Part shown: piece after piece, positions 49,936 through 58,604 of the stretch | Layout of the letters: every line of letters begins with the position of its first letter | Position numbering within the stretch: position 1 is the stretch's first letter | Source: AP-15 sp963812675 | GTDB taxonomy: Bacteria; Pseudomonadota; Alphaproteobacteria; ATCC43930; CGMCC-115725 | Reading direction: 5' to 3' | NCBI GenBank assembly: GCA_963812675.1 | Contig: CAWEWR010000001.1 | Location: forward strand, 1-64,000 | DNA: 64,000 nucleotides | Program-made: the position numbers and the translations under genes | The notes under the pieces: model-generated | The model's input: only the letters and a program-made list of their open reading frames with translations | Told to the model about the DNA's origin: nothing | The model's database searches: none

Positions 49936-50877
49936 ATGCCCAACCGCATCAACCGTGCCATCGAACTGTTGGAGCAGGACCAGGCGATTTATTACACCGG
50001 CGGCCATAGCGGCCACGTGCTGACCTATGCGCAGGGGCGCGAAGACGCGCATGTCTGGGCCGATTACATCAATGTCGGAATGGAGCACGGGGCGTTCGAC
50101 ATGACGGGCCTTGCCGAATATATGCGCGGGCTCGTCGAGGGCGCCCCGACGCACTCGGGTCACCGCACGCCGACGATCATCGTCGAGGCGCCGGTCAACG
50201 GCACGGATGCTGCTAATGTCCGCTTCAATGCGTGGCAGTTCCGCCAGATCCTCGGCCGCGGTGTGCACGGCGTGCTGCTGTGCCAGGCGGAATCGGCAGC
50301 GGCGGTCCGCGCCTTTGTCGAAAGCTGCCGCTATCCACACCAGGCGGCAGGGGTCGATCGGTCTCTGCCTTCGCCGGCCGAGCGAATGCGCGGGGCGAGC
50401 GGAGAGGCGAGCAACGGCCGCCTCGGGACCGGCACGCGCGGCCGCGGCTCGGAAGCAACTGCGGCCCCGGTATGGGGGATTTCGCCGGAGGAGTACCTGC
50501 AGCGCTGCGATCCCTGGCCGCTCAACCGCAACGGCGAATTGCTGCTCGGCGTCAAGCTCGAAAGCCCGGAGGGAATTGCCCATTGCGAGGAAATCCTCGA
50601 AGTGCCGGGGCTCGGTTTCGCCGAATTGGGACCGGGCGACCTCGGACTGGCGCTCGGCTATCTTTCAGTCCCACGCGACCCTTACCCGCCCGAGATGAAA
50701 CAGGCGCGCGAGCGTGTCTTCGCGGCATGCCGGAAAAACCGCGTGCCGTTTCTCGAGACCTGCTCGCCCGAAAACATCGCAGCCAAACTCGACGAGGGCG
50801 TGCGCGTCATCGCCGGCCACCGCGAGGAGACGGCGCGGATCGGCCGAGCCCACCAGAAGCGCACAATGCCGGTGTAA
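49936..50877 (+). CDS. HpcH/HpaI aldolase/citrate lyase family protein
   Basis: The 313-residue class II aldolase-like TIM barrel has metal-ligand Glu in LLGVKLESPEG and Asp in LGPGDLGLALG, plus WADYINVGMEHGAFDM near residue 55 and CRYPHQAAGVD. Enzymes of this family reversibly cleave 2-keto-3-deoxy or hydroxy-oxo acids to pyruvate. Residues about 140-178 form a Gly/Arg/Ser-rich loop that looks low in complexity (GASGEASNGRLGTGTRGRG). The start follows GGAAGGGGG. It is not obviously in an operon. Confidence 0.85.
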   Translation: MPNRINRAIELLEQDQAIYYTGGHSGHVLTYAQGREDAHVWADYINVGMEHGAFDMTGLAEYMRGLVEGAPTHSGHRTPTIIVEAPVNGTDAANVRFNAWQFRQILGRGVHGVLLCQAESAAAVRAFVESCRYPHQAAGVDRSLPSPAERMRGASGEASNGRLGTGTRGRGSEATAAPVWGISPEEYLQRCDPWPLNRNGELLLGVKLESPEGIAHCEEILEVPGLGFAELGPGDLGLALGYLSVPRDPYPPEMKQARERVFAACRKNRVPFLETCSPENIAAKLDEGVRVIAGHREETARIGRAHQKRTMPV

Positions 50878-50886
50878 ATCCTGAAG

Positions 50887-52257
50887 TCAGGAAATCTGCG
50901 CGGAAGGTCCGGTGGCTCCGGTCTGGCCGCCGGCCGCGCCGGTGCTACCGGCACCGGGTGGGTTTATCAATTCCTCGAATAACCGAGGACTATCGAGGTA
51001 GACAGTTCTTAGATCGTCCTCCGGATCCGCTCCCTCCGGCGTAGGCTGCCAGAAATGCGGGAGGGTGCGTCTGAGTTCTGGATCCCTACCCACGGCAACT
51101 TTGAGGTCGGCGAGGATCGTGGCAAGGAGCTGACCGTGAGCATCTTGGGGTGTCTGGCTATATTTCTGACCATTCGCGAGCGCCCGCAACAGGTGCAACC
51201 GGCCATCCTGGTCGTCATCAATCGACATGAGCAACTCCAACGCTGCCCGATAACCGCCCGGCATCCGGCCGGAGAGGCGCAGCGTCGCGGCATCGCCGAT
51301 GATCGCCTGTTGAACTCGTGGCTCCGCGGCGCCCCTCGCTTGCAGTGCCAGTTCAGCAACCACTTCCGCTGCGCCGCGGTAGTCTCGCCCCGCAGCGTTG
51401 AAGACCCGCGCAGCTTCCAGAAGCAGCTTCGGATCGGTCATTGCGGACATGCCAAGCAGACGGGTGTAGCCCTGCGCAGCCGCCCGATAGTCGTTCAGCA
51501 ACGCCTTTGCTCGCGACCAGTTCAGGATGTCGTCACGGCCGACATCGGGACGCGAGATCAGATCATCGTACTGTATGGTATTGTATTGCAGTGCAGCTGC
51601 CACTTCCTCCCGGGTTGCTGAAGGTGGCGCTTCCGGGAGTCGCGCACTGCGGGAGATCCGGGGTGCTAACCCTTCGTGGAAGGACTGGATTTTCTGGAGG
51701 GTCTCCTTTGCAGGTGGGGTGGGCTCCGCAAGTCCTCGGTCGGTGCCGGCAATCAGCAGCGCGATGATCAGCTCGGTGTACAGATAGGCGAAGAGAAACC
51801 CGAACACCGCGCCGCCGATCATCGCCGCAGGTATCAGAGCCGGGCTGCCGTGCCGGCCGTCAAACAGCGCAGCGGCCGCTTGCGAGGAGATGATCTGAAA
51901 TTCCTTCCAGAAATTCGTGGCCTCGACCAGACTGACCCCGACGATGATCTTGGTCAGCCAGTCGGATATCTGGGTGAGATTGGTGCTCAGCTCCCAGGCT
52001 CTGCTTGCTTGCCGCCGATCCATCGCCGGCGGCGTACCTGGGCCTCCGGCCGCCGCAGGCGGCGCCTCGGGAGCCGTCATCGGGCGCGGAAGCCCAAAAA
52101 CGAACCCCAGCAGCGCACCGACCAGACCCGAGGTGAGACAGATTAGAAGGACGCCGCCAGTCGCGCGGAGCACCTGCAGCAACGAGAACAAGTATAGGAA
52201 ACCCCGGTTGCCGCAATCGGCCGCGCCGCACGCCTCCCCTTTCAAATTCAATCCCAC
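50887..52257 (-). CDS. Unknown membrane protein with helical repeat-like soluble domain
   Basis: The 456-residue product has an N-terminal TM helix (residues about 36-55, GVLLICLTSGLVGALLGFVF), a Pro/Ala/Gly linker, an amphipathic stretch STNLTQISDWLTKIIVGVSL, and a second TM region at about residues 143-170 (AMIGGAVFGFLFAYLYTELI). A helical C-terminal half of about 250 residues follows, with tandem helix pairs (ALLNDYRAAAQGYTRLLGM, LLLEAARVFNAAGRDYRGAA, AALELLMSIDDDQDGRLHLL) resembling TPR-like packing. It ends in a short Gly-X-Y-like tail. I do not recognise the family. It is convergent with the aldolase gene, 9 bases apart. Confidence 0.65.
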   Translation of the reverse strand: MGLNLKGEACGAADCGNRGFLYLFSLLQVLRATGGVLLICLTSGLVGALLGFVFGLPRPMTAPEAPPAAAGGPGTPPAMDRRQASRAWELSTNLTQISDWLTKIIVGVSLVEATNFWKEFQIISSQAAAALFDGRHGSPALIPAAMIGGAVFGFLFAYLYTELIIALLIAGTDRGLAEPTPPAKETLQKIQSFHEGLAPRISRSARLPEAPPSATREEVAAALQYNTIQYDDLISRPDVGRDDILNWSRAKALLNDYRAAAQGYTRLLGMSAMTDPKLLLEAARVFNAAGRDYRGAAEVVAELALQARGAAEPRVQQAIIGDAATLRLSGRMPGGYRAALELLMSIDDDQDGRLHLLRALANGQKYSQTPQDAHGQLLATILADLKVAVGRDPELRRTLPHFWQPTPEGADPEDDLRTVYLDSPRLFEELINPPGAGSTGAAGGQTGATGPSAQIS

Positions 52258-52404
52258 AGCCTTGGAACTTAGGGGTAACTGCTCTCAACGGATGGTAACC
52301 TACGACCGGTAACTGGTCAATCAACAGGCGATGGGCGCTCGGAGTTCGGTCGCAAAACTTAGTCGGCTGCTTGCTGCAGGCTAGCGCGTCGGCACATGCC
52401 ATCT

Positions 52405-53952
52405 TCAGGCGTAATAGTCCGACGCGACGGTCTCGTCGAGCGGCGCGCGGTGAGCGGCCATCGAATTGAATACCGGGGTCAGAACGATTGTCACGAGGAT
52501 GTTGAGAATGACCGTGTAGAGCGCGGTGTAGCCGGGGAAGGTGTAACCAGCCATTTGAAGGGGGTATGTCGGCGTCAGGTTCACTGCGGCGGCCATCGCC
52601 GTGCCGACGATGATCCCTACCGCCCGGCCGACGAGCAGCGCCCAGTCGTTGAACCAGCGCGTGTAGGCGCCGAGGATTACCGACGGCAGAGTCTGGATGA
52701 TCCAGATGCCGCCCAAGAGCTGCAAATAGATCGCATATTGGGTTGGCACAAAGACAATGAACACGAGCGCGCCGAATTTGACGATCAGCGAAACCCATTT
52801 CGCCATCTGCGCTTCCTGCTTGTCGGTGGGATTCCGGTTGATGAATTCGCGGTGGATATTGCGGGTATAGAGGTTCGCCGCGGCGATCGACATGATCGCT
52901 GCCGGGACGAGGGCGCCGATCCCGATCGCGGCAAAGGCGATGCCGACGAACCACGATGGAAAGCTGCGCAGAAAGAGCGCCGGCACTGCGAAGTTGTTGC
53001 CGAACTGCTTGAAGCCGGCGGCGTATTCGGGAAGGCCGGCGACCCCGGCGGCGATGGCGAAAAAGCCGACCAGCGCGAGCAGGCCGAGCATAAAGGAATA
53101 GCCCGGCAGGAGGGCGGCATTGCGGCGAACCGCATGGCCGCTGCTGGCGGCCAGAATTCCAGTCATGGAGTGAGGGTAAAGGAAAAGCGCGAGCGCTGAG
53201 CCGAACGCCAGGGTCGCATAGGCGCTGTAGGCGCCAGTGGTGTTCGGGCCGGGGGTGGCGAGCAACAATTTTGGCGTGGGTACCGCCGCAAAAATTTTGC
53301 CGAAACCGCCGAGCTCGATCGGAATGACGACGACCGCGGCGAAGGCGGTCGTGTAGATCAGGAGGTCCTTCACAATGGCGATCGAGGCGGGCGCTCGCAG
53401 ACCGCTCGAGTAGGTGAAAGCAGCGAGAATAACGAATGCGATAATCAGCGGCAGGTCAGCCGCAAACCCCGTTCCCCAGACCCCGAGCGCGCCGATCACG
53501 ACCTGCAGTCCAACCAACTGGAGCGCGATATACGGCATCGTCGCGACGATGCCGGTAATCGTCACGGATAGTGCAAGCCAGCGATTGCCGAACCGGCCGC
53601 GAACGAAGTCGCCCGCGGTGATGTAATGATGCTTGTGGCAGACGTGCCAGATGCGCGGGAAGACAAGGAAAAAGATCGGATAGGCGACGATCGTATAGGG
53701 CACCGCGAAGAACGCGACGGCGCCCGCGCCAAAGGCGAGTGCTGGAACGGCAATGAAAGTATAGGCCGTGTAGAGGTCGCCGCCGATCAGGAACCACGTG
53801 ACGATCGTGCCGAAGCGCCGCCCGCCGAGCCCCCACTCGTGTAGCAAGTCGAGGTCCCCTTTGCGCCAATTGGCCGCGGCGAAACCCAGCCAAGTGATAA
53901 AACCAAACAATAATATGAAGATGATCAGGGCGGTCCAGTTGACGTCCTGCAC
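52405..53952 (-). CDS. Sodium:solute symporter (SSS family), monocarboxylate-type
   Basis: The 515-residue protein has about 13 predicted TM segments and the SSS features TWFLIGGDLYTAYTFIAVPA, AGDFVRGRFGNRWLAL and FAAIGIGALVPAAIMSIAAANLY with RNIHREFINR. This layout matches MctP-type transporters for lactate, pyruvate or other short acids coupled to Na+ or H+. A DUF3311 small protein gene lies 51 bases upstream on the same strand, the usual partner of this branch. Confidence 0.88.
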   Translation of the reverse strand: MQDVNWTALIIFILLFGFITWLGFAAANWRKGDLDLLHEWGLGGRRFGTIVTWFLIGGDLYTAYTFIAVPALAFGAGAVAFFAVPYTIVAYPIFFLVFPRIWHVCHKHHYITAGDFVRGRFGNRWLALSVTITGIVATMPYIALQLVGLQVVIGALGVWGTGFAADLPLIIAFVILAAFTYSSGLRAPASIAIVKDLLIYTTAFAAVVVIPIELGGFGKIFAAVPTPKLLLATPGPNTTGAYSAYATLAFGSALALFLYPHSMTGILAASSGHAVRRNAALLPGYSFMLGLLALVGFFAIAAGVAGLPEYAAGFKQFGNNFAVPALFLRSFPSWFVGIAFAAIGIGALVPAAIMSIAAANLYTRNIHREFINRNPTDKQEAQMAKWVSLIVKFGALVFIVFVPTQYAIYLQLLGGIWIIQTLPSVILGAYTRWFNDWALLVGRAVGIIVGTAMAAAVNLTPTYPLQMAGYTFPGYTALYTVILNILVTIVLTPVFNSMAAHRAPLDETVASDYYA

Positions 53953-54003
53953 GGTGCTCCTCCCTCCCGGTCTGCGCCGGTCTCGAGCTTTATGTCGTTC
54001 GTG

Positions 54004-54210
54004 TTAGTCTTCCGTCGCAAAATACACGATCGCGGTAAGCGCGGCGCCGATGATTACCCAAAGGAGCTGATACCAGTAGAAGAACGGCATGCCAGCCCAA
54101 TAGGGTTCTATTTTGTTGTAGAAGGGCGGCCACAGTACGGCGACGAATTGGATGAGAAGCAGCAAGTACCACCAACGCCACCCACCCCGTTTCTTACTCC
54201 GCTCGACCAT
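54004..54210 (-). CDS. DUF3311-type small membrane partner of the SSS symporter
   Basis: From MVERSKKRGGWRWWYLLLLI the 68-residue protein has two TM helices (WYLLLLIQFVAVLWPPFY and YWYQLLWVIIGAALTAIVYF) joined by NKIEPYWAGMPFF. This is the DUF3311 plan, a small protein encoded directly before SSS symporters and presumed to be an accessory subunit. It precedes the symporter by 51 bases on the same strand. Confidence 0.8.
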   Translation of the reverse strand: MVERSKKRGGWRWWYLLLLIQFVAVLWPPFYNKIEPYWAGMPFFYWYQLLWVIIGAALTAIVYFATED

Positions 54211-54340
54211 GGGTCCCCCGGATACCGTCACTGAGGCACGAACCCGCGGCAGCTAATGCAAACGTCCCAACCGATACTCCCCTATCGACCAGGCGTTCAA
54301 GCGGGTCAATCTCGCCGAGCTGCCGTGGAAGACGGCGCTA

Positions 54341-54410
54341 CCCTGACCCACCAAGCCCTGGCGGGCTTGGTCCGCCCTCTCCCGCGGTACGCCGCGTGCG
54401 GGTGAGGGTC
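54341..54410. repeat. GC-rich palindromic intergenic repeat, family R1 (copy 3)
   Basis: CCCTGACCCACCAAGCCCTG, GCGGGCTTGGTCCGCCCTCT, CCCGCGGTACGCCGCGTGCG and GGTGAGGGT repeat the modules at 1892-1979 and 26544-26679. The rest of the gene-free stretch 54211-54535 shows no gene or clear regulatory site. Confidence 0.72.
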
Positions 54411-54535
54411 TTGCCGCGCCGAAATTTTCTTCCAGCGCGGTGCACGCGCGTCCCGCTGGTTGTCTCTCCTGCTCGCGGCGAGAGAGCCGAGACGATAGAC
54501 TGACTTTCGCTACGAGGTACTTAGCGCAAGCTTTG

Positions 54536-55195
54536 TCACCAGCCGAGGCGGATGCGGCCGATCGCCATTGCGACGGCGGCCTGGGTCGGCTCGACGACCG
54601 GGATCTGGACGGCCTCTTCGAGATCGGCGCGGTAGCGGGCCATGCCGGCGCAACCCATGACCAGCACGTCGGCGCCGTGTTCATCGCGCAACCGACTGCC
54701 GACATCGATCATGCGGCCCAAGGTCGAACGGGCGTCGGCAAGCTGGGTGACGCCGAGGCCGATCGGCAGGTCGCCGGCGAGCCGCTGCCCCACTCCCATC
54801 GCGGCGAAGTAGCGCAAATGCCGCGGCACCGAGCGGGCGAGGATCGAGATCACGCCAAAGCGGTAGCCGAGGGTCAACCCGGTCAGGATCCCGCACTCCG
54901 CGATGCCGAGCACCGGTTTCGCGGTCGCTTCGCGCGCCGAAAAGAGACCCGGGTCGCTGAAGCAGGCGATGACAAAGGCTGCGGTTTCCGGTTCGGCGTC
55001 GCGGACCGCGCGGCAGAGCGGCGCGATGACGCCGTCCGCATCGCTCTGGCTTTCCACGCCGGGCGGTCCTTCGCGGAGCGTCATGCAATCGATCCCCGGG
55101 CCGCCGATGATCCGCAGCGGGGTCATTGCGTCATCGATCGCACGCGTGACGGCATCGGTGGAATTCGGGTTGATCACCAGGATGCGGTCCGGCAT
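54536..55195 (-). CDS. Asp/Glu/hydantoin racemase family protein
   Basis: The 219-residue protein starts MPDRILVINPNSTDAVT and has the two catalytic cysteines of the family in AAFVIACFSDPG and VLVMGCAGMARY, plus PVLGIAECGILTGLTLGYRFG. This is the two-domain racemase fold that moves an alpha-proton between the cysteines. Hydantoin racemase or maleate isomerase-like activity are both possible. The in-frame extension to 55327 overlaps the thioesterase gene and is not family-like. It lies 34 bases downstream of that gene. Confidence 0.87.
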   Translation of the reverse strand: MPDRILVINPNSTDAVTRAIDDAMTPLRIIGGPGIDCMTLREGPPGVESQSDADGVIAPLCRAVRDAEPETAAFVIACFSDPGLFSAREATAKPVLGIAECGILTGLTLGYRFGVISILARSVPRHLRYFAAMGVGQRLAGDLPIGLGVTQLADARSTLGRMIDVGSRLRDEHGADVLVMGCAGMARYRADLEEAVQIPVVEPTQAAVAMAIGRIRLGW

Positions 55196-55229
55196 AGGCT
55201 TATCCCTGCAGCTCACTTTGCTGGACAGA

Positions 55230-55682
55230 TTAGCGCGACGCGCCCGATTGTCGCGCTTTTTTGCTGGCGGCCGACACGACGGGGCTCGCCAGTTCGCGGG
55301 GGCGGCCATCCTCGCCGATTGCGACAAAGGTGAACTCGGCTTCGGTCACCTTGACCCGCTCGCCTTGCCCTTGGCGCAGCACCCATACCCCAACGTCGAG
55401 CGTGATCGAGGTCCGCCCCGTGCGCGTGACTTCGGTATAGCAGCAGACCGTGTCGCCGACATGCACCGGCTGCAGAAAGGTGATGTTCGAGACGGAAACG
55501 GTCACGACACGCCCGCCGGCATGCGGGGTCGCCGACATCTTCCCGGCGGAATCCATCAGCGCCATGATCCAGCCGCCGAAGATGTCCCCCCTGGGATTGC
55601 AGTCGGCGGGCATCGCCAGGGTGCGCGACGCAAGCTCACCCCTCGGCTCGGCCGAATTCCGTGGCCTTTCTCTGGAACGCAT
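55230..55682 (-). CDS. Acyl-CoA thioesterase, hotdog fold (YciA-like)
   Basis: The 150-residue hotdog protein has NPRGDIFGGWIMALMDSAGK, the YciA-type active-site helix with conserved Asn, Gly-Asp and Asp, then ITFLQPVHVGDTVCCYTEV and EAEFTFVAIGEDGRPREL. It hydrolyses acyl-CoA esters. The start at 55682 is preceded by GGAGGG very closely; the in-frame ATG at 55724 is an alternative. It precedes the racemase gene on the same strand. Confidence 0.85.
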   Translation of the reverse strand: MRSRERPRNSAEPRGELASRTLAMPADCNPRGDIFGGWIMALMDSAGKMSATPHAGGRVVTVSVSNITFLQPVHVGDTVCCYTEVTRTGRTSITLDVGVWVLRQGQGERVKVTEAEFTFVAIGEDGRPRELASPVVSAASKKARQSGASR

Positions 55683-55920
55683 CCCTCCGTCTCCAGGCTG
55701 CGGATATCGGAATGTATGTTGCAATGCAGTATGAATTTGTCAATCTCTCTGTAAATTATGAAGTTTTTTTTATTGCAATGCGCAAATTTCAACCGCTGAA
55801 CGATGCCGCCAGAAGCTTTCACGATGCTACGGTGATTGTTCGCCTTGCCCTGTTGATCTACAACGCGATGCGGCGGCGAAGCTGCGGTGCGAGCGATAAG
55901 GACAGGGAGGCGAACCGCTC

Positions 55921-57520
55921 ATGAAGCGTCTTGTTCGAGGTTTTGTCGTCATTGGCTGCCTGTTTCCCAGCGTGCTCGTTGCGCACGCGGCGGTGGCGCA
56001 GAAATCGGGTGGGATACTCAAGGTTTACCACCGCGACAGCCCGGCGAGCATGTCGATCCTTGAGGAGGGGACGAATTCGACCGAGATCCCGATGATGGGG
56101 GTGTTCAATAACCTTGTCATGTACGACCAGCACGTGGCGCAGAACAGCCTGTCCACGATCGTGCCGGATCTCGCCACCGACTGGTCGACGAGCGAAGACG
56201 GTAAGCAGTTGATGTTCCACTTGCGCCAGAGACGTCAAATGGCACGACGGCAAGCCCTTCACTGCGAACGACGTCAAATGCACTTGGGACATGCTGACCG
56301 GCAAGGCGAGCGACAAGCTCCGCCTCAATCCGCGCAAGTCCTGGTACAACAACATCGAAGAGATCACCACGAATGGCGACCACGACGCTACCTTTGTTCT
56401 GAAGCGGCCGCAGCCGTGGTTGATCGCTCTACTCGCCTCGGGTTATGCGCCGGTCTATCCCTGTCATGTGTCGCCGCGCGACATGCGGACGCATCCGATC
56501 GGGACGGGCCCGTTCAAATTTGTCGAGTTCAAGCCCAATGAACGGATAGTGGTCTCGCGCAACCCCGATTACTGGAAAAAGGGCCGCCCCTATCTCGATG
56601 GCGTCGAATACACGATCATCCCGAACCGCTCGACGGCAATCCTCTCCTTCATCGCCGGCAAATTCGACATGACCTTTCCGTTCGAGGTCTCGATCCCGCT
56701 GTTGAAGGACATCAAGACCGAGGCGCCCGAGGCGATCTGTGATCTGGCGCCGGGCAACGCCAGCACTAATCTCATCGTCAACCGCGACAAGCCGCCCTTC
56801 GACAACCCGGAAATCCGCCGCGCGATGATGCTGAGCCTCGACCGGAAGTCGTTCATCGACATTCTCGCCGAAGGCCAGGGCGATATCGGCGGGGCGATGG
56901 AGCCGCCGCCGGCGGGGATTTGGGGGATGCCGCCGGAACTCTTGAAGTCTGTGCCGGGTTACGATCCCGATGTGCGCCAAAACCGCGCGGAGGCCAGACA
57001 TATCATGGAAAAGCTCGGCTACGGGCCGGACAATCGGCTGAAGCTTACGGTGTCGGCGCGGAACATTGCGATCTTTCGCGATCCCGCGGTCATTCTGATC
57101 GACCAGCTCAAGGAAATTTATATCGACGGCGCGCTCGACCCGGTCGAGACCGCCAACTGGTTCCCCAAGGTGGCGCGCAAGGATTATCAGATCGGCCAAA
57201 ACAATACCGGCAGCGGCGTCGACGACCCGGACCAGCAGTTCTACGAGAATTATGGCTGCGGCTCGGAACGCAACTACACCGGTTACTGCAACCCCGAGCT
57301 CGAACAGCAATTCGCCCGGCAGTCAATGGAAGTCGACCCGGAGAAGCGCCGCAAACTCGTCTGGGAGATCGACAAGAAATTGCAAGAGGACGGGGCGCGC
57401 CCGATCATCTACCACTTCCGCGCCGCGACCTGCTGGCAGCCCAAGGTGAAGGGGCTGACGATCATGGTCAACAGCCAGTACAATGGCTGGCGCTTCGAGG
57501 ACCTCTGGCTGGACGAGTAG
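55921..57520 (+). CDS. Family-5 peptide-type ABC substrate-binding protein, array copy 1, one frame break
   Basis: The signal peptide MKRLVRGFVVIGCLFPSVLV ends before AVAQKSGG, so the mature protein is periplasmic. The SBP_bac_5 signature follows (KWHDGKPFTANDVKCTWDML), with IGTGPFKFVEFKPNE and NPDYWKKGRPYLDG. An extra base in CAGAGACGTC at 56230-56233 breaks the frame. The locus is 1600 bases against 1599 for copies 2 and 3, exactly one extra base, so the intact protein would be 532 residues. The downstream part, if translated alone, begins MLTGKASDKL at 56291. Substrate unknown; no permease or ATPase is adjacent. Confidence 0.9.
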
Positions 57521-57542
57521 GTGGTAGCGAAAGGAGCGGCAA

Positions 57543-58442
57543 ATGAAACTCGGCGTGGCCCTTCCCATCGTCGATATCGGCGGCGAGCCGGCGACTTTAC
57601 GAGAGTTTGTGCAGGCGGCGGAGGAAATCGGTTACCACGGAATTGCCGCGCCGGACCACGTGCTCGGCGCCAATATCGCCAGCCGGCCCGGTTGGGACCA
57701 GCCGCGCGCGCGATCGACCGATCTGTACCACGACCCGTTCGTGCTGTTCGGGTTTCTCGCAGGGTGCACGAAGATCGCCGATTTTTCCACGCAAGTGCTG
57801 ATCCTCGCGCAACGCCAGACCGTGCTCGTCGCCAAACAAGCCGCCTGTCTCGATGTGCTGTCCGGTGGCCGGTTCCGACTCGGCATCGGGGTCGGATGGA
57901 ACGAGATCGAGTTTGTCGGCCTCAACGAGAATTTTCACAACCGCGGCCGCCGCTCGGAGGAACAGGTCGAGGTCATGAAGGCGTTATGGGCTCAGCCGCA
58001 TGTCAGCTTCAAGGGCAGATGGCACACGATCGATGATGCGGGGATCAATCCGCTGCCGACCAAGTGCAAGATCCCGCTGTGGTATGGCGGACACGCCGAC
58101 GTGACATTGCGCCGCTGCGCCAAATGGGGCGATGGCTGGATGCCGCTCGCCTACCCACCCGGCGACGAAGCGAAAGCGGCCTTTGCGACCCTACATCGCT
58201 ACACCGAGGAAGCCGGTCGTGATCCGGCAACGATCGGCATCGATACGCGGGTCTCGGCCGGCGCCGGCACCGAGGGTGAGTGGCGCGAGCAGGTGGGGTT
58301 CTGGAAATCGATCGGGGTGACCCACGTGACCTTGGCCAATTACTACCAGGGCGGCCACCTTCATCGGATCGTCGGCCGCTCGCTCGGCGATCACATCGCC
58401 GCCATGCGACGGTACTGGAACGCGGTCGCCGACCTTCTTTAG
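57543..58442 (+). CDS. LLM-class (luciferase-like) flavin-dependent oxidoreductase, F420-type
   Basis: The 299-residue TIM-barrel protein has MKLGVALPIVDIGGEP, AEEIGYHGIAAPDHVLGANI, LDVLSGGRFRLGIGVGWNEI, RGRRSEEQVEVMKALWA and PLWYGGHADVTLRRCAKWGD. These are typical of the LLM class F420-dependent group in proteobacteria, where the true flavin is often FMN. It probably oxidises or monooxygenates a small molecule. It sits 22 bases after binding-protein copy 1 and upstream of copy 2, on the same strand. Confidence 0.88.
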   Translation: MKLGVALPIVDIGGEPATLREFVQAAEEIGYHGIAAPDHVLGANIASRPGWDQPRARSTDLYHDPFVLFGFLAGCTKIADFSTQVLILAQRQTVLVAKQAACLDVLSGGRFRLGIGVGWNEIEFVGLNENFHNRGRRSEEQVEVMKALWAQPHVSFKGRWHTIDDAGINPLPTKCKIPLWYGGHADVTLRRCAKWGDGWMPLAYPPGDEAKAAFATLHRYTEEAGRDPATIGIDTRVSAGAGTEGEWREQVGFWKSIGVTHVTLANYYQGGHLHRIVGRSLGDHIAAMRRYWNAVADLL

Positions 58443-58604
58443 TAATGCGCCGCCGCTTGGCGGGCCCTACTTGGCGAGGGAAAGCGCCGCCTCTGTCCCT
58501 CCCATTTGATGCATGTTACCCTGTTCCGAGAAGCGGAGCAGCCCCGCAAACAGGGGGCGCTACGGCGGGGTCGGTGCCTGGTTCGGCCAATGGGAGGGAG
58601 CAGA

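Noticed and set aside
50340..50480. Foreign insertion inside the HpcH aldolase gene
   Set aside because: The Gly/Arg/Ser-rich stretch keeps the frame and falls in a loop that is variable and Gly-rich in this family, so a separate element is not supported.
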